From Microbacterium sp. MM2322 (GTDB lineage: Bacteria; Actinomycetota; Actinomycetes; Actinomycetales; Microbacteriaceae), in the NCBI RefSeq assembly GCF_964186585.1, contig NZ_OZ075067.1, forward strand, positions 620,001 through 684,000: a stretch of 64,000 nucleotides of DNA, read 5' to 3'. Position 1 is the stretch's first letter. Each line of letters begins with the position of its first letter. A program made the translations under genes and the position numbers. A model generated the notes under the pieces. The model worked only from the letters and a program-made list of their open reading frames with translations, was not told the DNA's origin and ran no database searches. Shown one piece after another: positions 60,053 through 64,000 of this stretch.

Positions 60053-61063
60053 ATGACACCCACACTGCACGACGTCGCGCGGCTGGCCGGCGTCTCGATC
60101 AAGACCGTGTCGAACGTCATCAACGGTCACCCGCACGTGCGGCAGGCCACCCGCGAGAACGTGGAGCGTGCCGTTGCCGAGCTCGGCTACATGCCGAACC
60201 TGACCGCGCGGAACCTGCGGAGCGGCCGGACCGGCGCGATCGCGCTCGCCGTGCCGGATCTCGCGCTCAGCTACTTCGCCGAGTTGGCAGGCATGGTCAT
60301 CGCACACGCCGAGGAGCGCGGCGTCGTCGTCTTGGTCGAGCAGACCGGCGGCGAGCCCGGCCGGGAGCGCGAGTTGCTGCGGAGCCCTCGGCTCGGGCTG
60401 ACGGACGGCCTGATCCTCAGCCCCCTAGGACTCGACGCAGCCGACCTGGCTGCGCGTCCGGCGGCGTACCCGACCGTGCTTCTCGGTGAGCGGGTGTTCG
60501 ACGTGCCGCTCGATCACGTCACGATGCGGAACGCCGAGGCTGCCGATGCGGCGACCGCGCACCTGTTGGCGGCCGGGCGTCGGCGCATCGCCGTCCTGGG
60601 TGCGCACGACGGCGACGCCGAGGGCGCTGCGGGGTTGCGCTTGCAGGGGCATCGGGCGGCTCTCGACGCGGCGGGCGTCGCATTCGATCCCGAGCTGGTC
60701 GTGGCCACGCGGTTCTGGGATCGCTCCGGCGGCGCCGACGCGGTGCGTGATCTCGTGGCCCGCGCGGTGCGATTCGACGCCGTGTTCGGGCTCAACGACA
60801 CGCTCGCGCTCGGTGCGATCCGTGCGTTGCAGGAGGCGGGGCTGCGCGTGCCGCACGATGTCGCCGTGATCGGCTTCGACGATCTGGATGAGGCGCAGTA
60901 CTCGATCCCGTCGCTGACCACGATCGACCCCGGGCGGCGCTGGATCGCGCAGACCGCGGTGGACACGCTCCTGCGTCGGGTCGTCGGCGAGGCAGGCGAG
61001 CCCGCAGCGGTGCTGTCGGGCGAGTTCGCCCTGCGGGTGCGGGAGTCGGCGCCCGCCGGCTGA
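60053..61063 (+). CDS. LacI-family transcriptional regulator
   Basis: 336-residue repressor. HTH LHDVARLAGVSIKTVSNVI at residues 4-22, hinge LGYMPNLTARNLRSGRTG, then the sugar-binding core ending IGFDDLDEAQYSIPSLTTI. Its gene is 73 bases upstream of a GH51 arabinofuranosidase on the same strand, so arabinose or an arabino-oligosaccharide is the likely inducer. ATG with GGGAGGGG upstream. Confidence 0.92.
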   Translation: MTPTLHDVARLAGVSIKTVSNVINGHPHVRQATRENVERAVAELGYMPNLTARNLRSGRTGAIALAVPDLALSYFAELAGMVIAHAEERGVVVLVEQTGGEPGRERELLRSPRLGLTDGLILSPLGLDAADLAARPAAYPTVLLGERVFDVPLDHVTMRNAEAADAATAHLLAAGRRRIAVLGAHDGDAEGAAGLRLQGHRAALDAAGVAFDPELVVATRFWDRSGGADAVRDLVARAVRFDAVFGLNDTLALGAIRALQEAGLRVPHDVAVIGFDDLDEAQYSIPSLTTIDPGRRWIAQTAVDTLLRRVVGEAGEPAAVLSGEFALRVRESAPAG

Positions 61064-61100
61064 CGGGCCTTGACGGGGCAGCATCCACGTCGTCATCATG

Positions 61101-61120
61101 ATTTACAACGTTTACCATTC
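61101..61120 (+). promoter_or_regulatory. Possible LacI operator before the arabinofuranosidase gene
   Basis: AT-rich ATTTACAACGTTTACCATTC, with the palindromic core AACGTT (61107-61112) and direct TTTAC words at 61102-61106 and 61111-61115. It lies 17-36 bases before the GH51 start. Only the right half resembles a typical LacI-family site (CGTTTACC). Confidence 0.45.
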
Positions 61121-61136
61121 TCGACAAGGACGCCTC

Positions 61137-62648
61137 ATGACCTCCGCACGACTCACCGTCGACGTTGCATCTCCCATCGGGGAGGTCCGTCGCAAGATCT
61201 TCGGCGGTTTCGTCGAGCACCTCGGCCGCCACATCTACGACGGCATCCACGAGCCCAGCCACGAGACGGCGGATGCCGAGGGTTTCCGCACCGACGTCAT
61301 CGACCTCGTCAAGGAGCTCGGAGTCGACACGATCCGCTACCCCGGCGGCAACTTCGTGTCGGGCTTCCGCTGGGAGGACTCGGTCGGCCCCGTCGCGGAG
61401 CGGCCGCGGCGGCTCGATCTGGCCTGGCACTCGACCGAGACGAACGAGGTCGGCCTGCACGAGTTCTCGTCGTGGCTCGAGAAGGTCGGGAGCGACCTGA
61501 TGATGGCCGTGAACCTCGGCACACGGGGCACGCTCGAGGCGATCGATCTGCTCGAGTACTGCAACATCCGCTCGGGCACGACTCTCAGCGATCAGCGCGT
61601 TGAGAACGGCGCGACGAAGCCGTTCGACATCCGCATGTGGTGCCTCGGCAACGAGATGGACGGCCCGTGGCAGCTCGGCCACCGGTCGGCGGAGGACTAC
61701 GGCAAGCTCGCCTCGCGGACGGCGAAGGGGATGCGGCAGCTCGACCCGTCGATCCAGCTCGTCGTGTGCGGCTCGTCGGGTGCGACGATGCCGACGTTCG
61801 GCGAGTGGGAGCGCGTGGTCCTCACGCACACGTACGAGGACGTCGACCTGATCTCGTGCCATGCGTACTACGAGGAGAAGGACGGCGACATCGACAGCTT
61901 CCTCGCCTCGGCCGTCGACATGGACCGCTTCATCGAGACGGTCGTCGCGACCGCCGACCACGTGGGTGCGGTGCAGCGGTCGTCGAAGAAGATCGACATC
62001 TCGTTCGACGAGTGGAACGTCTGGTACCTGTCTCGGTGGGAGAACGTCGAGAAGATCGACGGCATCGACAACTGGCCGGTGGCTCCGCGGCTGCTCGAGG
62101 ACGTGTATTCGGTGGTGGATGCCGTGGTCTTCGGCAGCCTCATGATCTCGCTACTCAAGCACGCCGACCGGGTCGCCAGTGCGTCGCTTGCGCAGCTCGT
62201 CAACGTGATCGCGCCGATCATGACGGAGCCGGGTGGGCCGGCGTGGCGGCAGACGACGTTCTTCCCGTTCTCGCTGACGTCGCGCCTCGCGCAGGGGACC
62301 GCGCTGCGGGTGCTGATCGACGCGCCGTCGTACGAGACGGCGGTTTTCGGCGAGGTTCCGCTCGTCGACGCCGTCGCGACGCGCGACGACGAGACCGGGC
62401 AGAGCTCAGTGTTCCTCGTGAACCGCAGCCGCACCGAGTCGATCGAGGTGACGGTCGACGTGTCGGGCCTGGGCGTTTCGTCGATCACCGAGACGCACAC
62501 GCTGTCGGATGACGACGTCTACGCGAAGAACACGCTGGCCGATCGTGAGCGGGTGGCGTCGCGGGCGAACGAGTCTGCGCGCGTCGAGAACGGCACGCTG
62601 ACGATCACGCTGCCGCCGGTGTCGTGGACGGCGGTCGCCCTCAGCTGA
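61137..62648 (+). CDS. Alpha-L-arabinofuranosidase, GH51
   Basis: 503-residue intracellular glycosidase that removes terminal arabinofuranose from arabino-oligosaccharides. Catalytic acid/base E173 in WCLGNEMDGPWQ and nucleophile E292 in SFDEWNVWY are in place; FGGFVEHLGRHIYDGI and RYPGGNFVSGFRWED are GH51 N-terminal signatures. No signal peptide. The ATG at 61137 follows AAGGA. It is preceded by a LacI repressor gene and followed by a terminator; no sugar transporter is adjacent. Confidence 0.94.
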   Translation: MTSARLTVDVASPIGEVRRKIFGGFVEHLGRHIYDGIHEPSHETADAEGFRTDVIDLVKELGVDTIRYPGGNFVSGFRWEDSVGPVAERPRRLDLAWHSTETNEVGLHEFSSWLEKVGSDLMMAVNLGTRGTLEAIDLLEYCNIRSGTTLSDQRVENGATKPFDIRMWCLGNEMDGPWQLGHRSAEDYGKLASRTAKGMRQLDPSIQLVVCGSSGATMPTFGEWERVVLTHTYEDVDLISCHAYYEEKDGDIDSFLASAVDMDRFIETVVATADHVGAVQRSSKKIDISFDEWNVWYLSRWENVEKIDGIDNWPVAPRLLEDVYSVVDAVVFGSLMISLLKHADRVASASLAQLVNVIAPIMTEPGGPAWRQTTFFPFSLTSRLAQGTALRVLIDAPSYETAVFGEVPLVDAVATRDDETGQSSVFLVNRSRTESIEVTVDVSGLGVSSITETHTLSDDDVYAKNTLADRERVASRANESARVENGTLTITLPPVSWTAVALS

Positions 62649-62658
62649 CGCCCCGCAG

Positions 62659-62693
62659 GAGGCATCCGATCGTCCTGGCGAGACGGATGCCTC
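62659..62693 (+). terminator. Terminator after the arabinofuranosidase gene
   Basis: GAGGCATCCG (62659-62668) pairs perfectly with CGGATGCCTC (62684-62693) around a 15-base loop. There is no U-tract. The arms contain the recurring GGCATCC/GGATGCC word. Confidence 0.6.
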
Positions 62694-62724
62694 TGGTGCG
62701 ACACTCTCGGATGAGGGGGTCGGC

Positions 62725-63156
62725 ATGAAGCGTGCGCTGGTCGTGGGGGGATTCGGAGTGATGGCGGTGGCAGGCATCGCGGGGTGCGCCGCGGGTGCCG
62801 CGGCGAGGGTCGATTCGGTGACATGCGTGTCCTGGGCGGCATTCGAATCCGAGGAGTCTCGTATCGAGGCGGCCGATCTCGTGGTCGATGTCGATGCCGT
62901 CCAGCCCGATGGCACGAGCGACGTGTACGGGTACGCGGCGAATGCGTATCGTCTCTCGGGGGTGTCGATGATCAAGGGCGACCTGACGGACATCCGCGAT
63001 CTGCGCGTGGCTTCGACTGCGGACAACTGCGCGTCGCCGGCCTATGCGAACGGGGACCCGATGCTGCAGAAGGGCCCGCTCCGCCTGTACCTGAGTTTCG
63101 ACAGCGGGCAATGGATCACCCTCTCGCCCTTCGACGGCGTGCGGCCCGCGTCGTGA
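62725..63156 (+). CDS. Predicted small lipoprotein of unknown function
   Basis: 143-residue exported protein: MKRALVV, a hydrophobic run and lipobox IAGC with C21 lipidated. The mature part has two more cysteines, near residues 33 and 107, possibly a disulfide. No family was recognised. Its stop overlaps the next gene by four bases, so the two are coupled. Confidence 0.65.
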   Translation: MKRALVVGGFGVMAVAGIAGCAAGAAARVDSVTCVSWAAFESEESRIEAADLVVDVDAVQPDGTSDVYGYAANAYRLSGVSMIKGDLTDIRDLRVASTADNCASPAYANGDPMLQKGPLRLYLSFDSGQWITLSPFDGVRPAS

Positions 63157-63698
63157 GGTTCGTCTTCCACCAGCGCGTCCCGCTCGTGGGTGAGCTGCTC
63201 GTCCCGGCATCCGATCTCGCGGAGATCGACCCTGACGGGTATGCGCGGGCGATGGCGAAGTACGACGACACCCCGGAGCGGCAGCGTCTCAGAAACACGG
63301 CGATCCCGGGCACGGGCCGCACGTGGACCGAGGTCGTCTTTTTGAGCCCGGTGCATCCGCATGCGATCTGGCGGGCCTGGCGCAAGGTGCGCGGCAAGGA
63401 TCTCCCGCGTGTGGAGTTCTGGGCGATCCCCGCGGCGGACCTGCCGGTGGGAACGGTGGCTCTCGACCGCAGCGTGTCTGCCGTCGGTGACCCGATCGAT
63501 GCGTCGGAGGTTGCGCCCTTCGACGCGGCGTCGTTCACGACGGCGATCGAGGTACCCGCGGCGAACCGGGTGTGGCTCGAGGAGATGGCGCGTCGCGGGG
63601 TGAGCGGAGCCTGGTTCCACGGCATCCCGCATGTTCTGGCGCCAGGCGCGGTTCCGCTCGGGAATGCGCGCGTGATCGGCTGGGAAGAGCCGGTTTGA
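63153..63698 (+). CDS. Protein of unknown function coupled to the lipoprotein gene
   Basis: 181-residue soluble protein without signal peptide or membrane helix, with an aromatic- and proline-rich sequence (for example PVHPHAIWRAWRKVRGKDLP). GTG start overlapping the lipoprotein TGA by four bases. No family was recognised; regular codon use and coupling support it. Confidence 0.6.
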   Translation: MRFVFHQRVPLVGELLVPASDLAEIDPDGYARAMAKYDDTPERQRLRNTAIPGTGRTWTEVVFLSPVHPHAIWRAWRKVRGKDLPRVEFWAIPAADLPVGTVALDRSVSAVGDPIDASEVAPFDAASFTTAIEVPAANRVWLEEMARRGVSGAWFHGIPHVLAPGAVPLGNARVIGWEEPV

Positions 63699-63754
63699 CG
63701 ACGCTCCTCACCCCCCGCGTATCCCCACACCAGATGGTCACCTCGCCGGCCGAT

Positions 63755-64000
63755 CTAGAACGGCGGCGGCGGGGTTGGATCCGGCCTGAAGTACGGTCCG
63801 CGTCTCGGCGGTGGCATGGCCACGTCCGGATCCGGCGGCGGATCGAGGTGTGAGATGAAGCGCGCCGCGGGAGCCGGTCGGTCAGTGTATGTGCGGCCGG
63901 TCGGGCTCGTCCAGCGCAGCACTCCTGCCTGCGTCTGGATGACACTCCACGCGGACGCGTGCTTCAGAACGTGATGGCGTCGGCAGAGATGCGCCAGATT
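63755..64000 (-). CDS. HNH endonuclease, DUF222-type (C-terminal end, gene cut by window edge)
   Basis: 81 residues and a TAG stop are visible; the 5' part lies beyond the right edge. NLAHLCRRHHVLKH (residues 1-14 of the visible part) is the end of an HNH motif of the DUF222/HNH family, which is abundant in Microbacteriaceae and may be mobile. After the HNH part come TSPTGRTYTDRP and a Pro-rich tail of about 30 residues ending PPPPF. The frame is opposite to the neighbouring unknown gene and converges with it. Confidence 0.8.
   Translation of the reverse strand, partial: NLAHLCRRHHVLKHASAWSVIQTQAGVLRWTSPTGRTYTDRPAPAARFISHLDPPPDPDVAMPPPRRGPYFRPDPTPPPPF

Noticed and set aside
1..64000. tRNA, rRNA, CRISPR arrays, insertion sequences or prophage genes
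   Set aside because: No T-loop-like tRNA ends, spaced repeats, transposase or integrase motifs, or phage structural proteins were seen on reading; all major frames are chromosomal-type genes. A tRNAscan run would settle tRNA genes.

Overview
The window is chromosomal DNA of a high-GC Gram-positive actinobacterium, most likely Microbacterium or a close relative in the Microbacteriaceae. The evidence is the very GC-rich third codon positions, frequent GTG starts, F420 genes, an IdeR/DtxR-type iron box, a bS22 ribosomal protein gene, an archaeal-type AspRS, a cytochrome c maturation block in the same order as mycobacterial Rv0525-Rv0529, and a DUF222-type HNH nuclease tail. No tRNA, rRNA, insertion sequence, prophage or CRISPR array was seen. 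The genus call is inference from gene content and was not tested by database search.

Layout. 1-3717 holds four genes joined by 4-base overlaps: the end of FO synthase (cofH), an FAD monooxygenase, F420-dependent glucose-6-phosphate dehydrogenase (fgd) and cofC, i.e. coenzyme F420 synthesis plus the enzyme that reduces it. An aldo/keto reductase, a lipoprotein, rtcB (with a possible attenuator leader) and a two-lobed retropepsin-like protein follow. 7554-12184 is an iron-siderophore locus: a ferric-siderophore reductase diverges from a binding protein/permease/permease/ATPase operon, with an iron box between them. 12386-17336 has small membrane proteins, an alpha/beta hydrolase, an AlkA-type glycosylase, an orphan winged-helix regulator and small unknown genes.

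17383-32648 holds a DHA2-type exporter, sbcD-sbcC, a nucleosidase, NAD synthetase, a large TM0106-type nuclease/helicase, upp, tadA and an epoxide-hydrolase-like enzyme. 32710-39097 has proC, a MarR/exporter pair, ktrB-ktrA, an ArsR regulator, an HTH protein with bS22, a glutaredoxin-like protein and a Dabb protein; mycobacteria keep proC, the HTH gene and bS22 adjacent, while here several transport genes lie between. 39107-43054 is an ABC importer (binding lipoprotein, two permeases, ATPase). MscS and aspS follow. 45805-52218 has DedA, then phosphatase-TlpA-CcdA-ResB-CcsB (System II cytochrome c maturation) and an AlaX-like tRNA-editing protein.

52275-58146 is a drug- or envelope-related locus: a YhgE/Pip protein and an MMPL transporter, divergent from a TetR regulator, with two perfect 16-bp palindromes between them. 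The MMPL protein ends in what looks like a dead ABC ATPase domain. menC, a DUF1206 membrane protein, a LacI regulator with a GH51 arabinofuranosidase, two unknown genes and the end of an HNH endonuclease gene close the window.

Two signals run through the whole window. Many genes have a TANNNT box 6-9 bases before the start codon, which suggests leaderless transcription. The word GGATGCC/GGCATCC recurs even where it forces unusual A- or T-ending codons.
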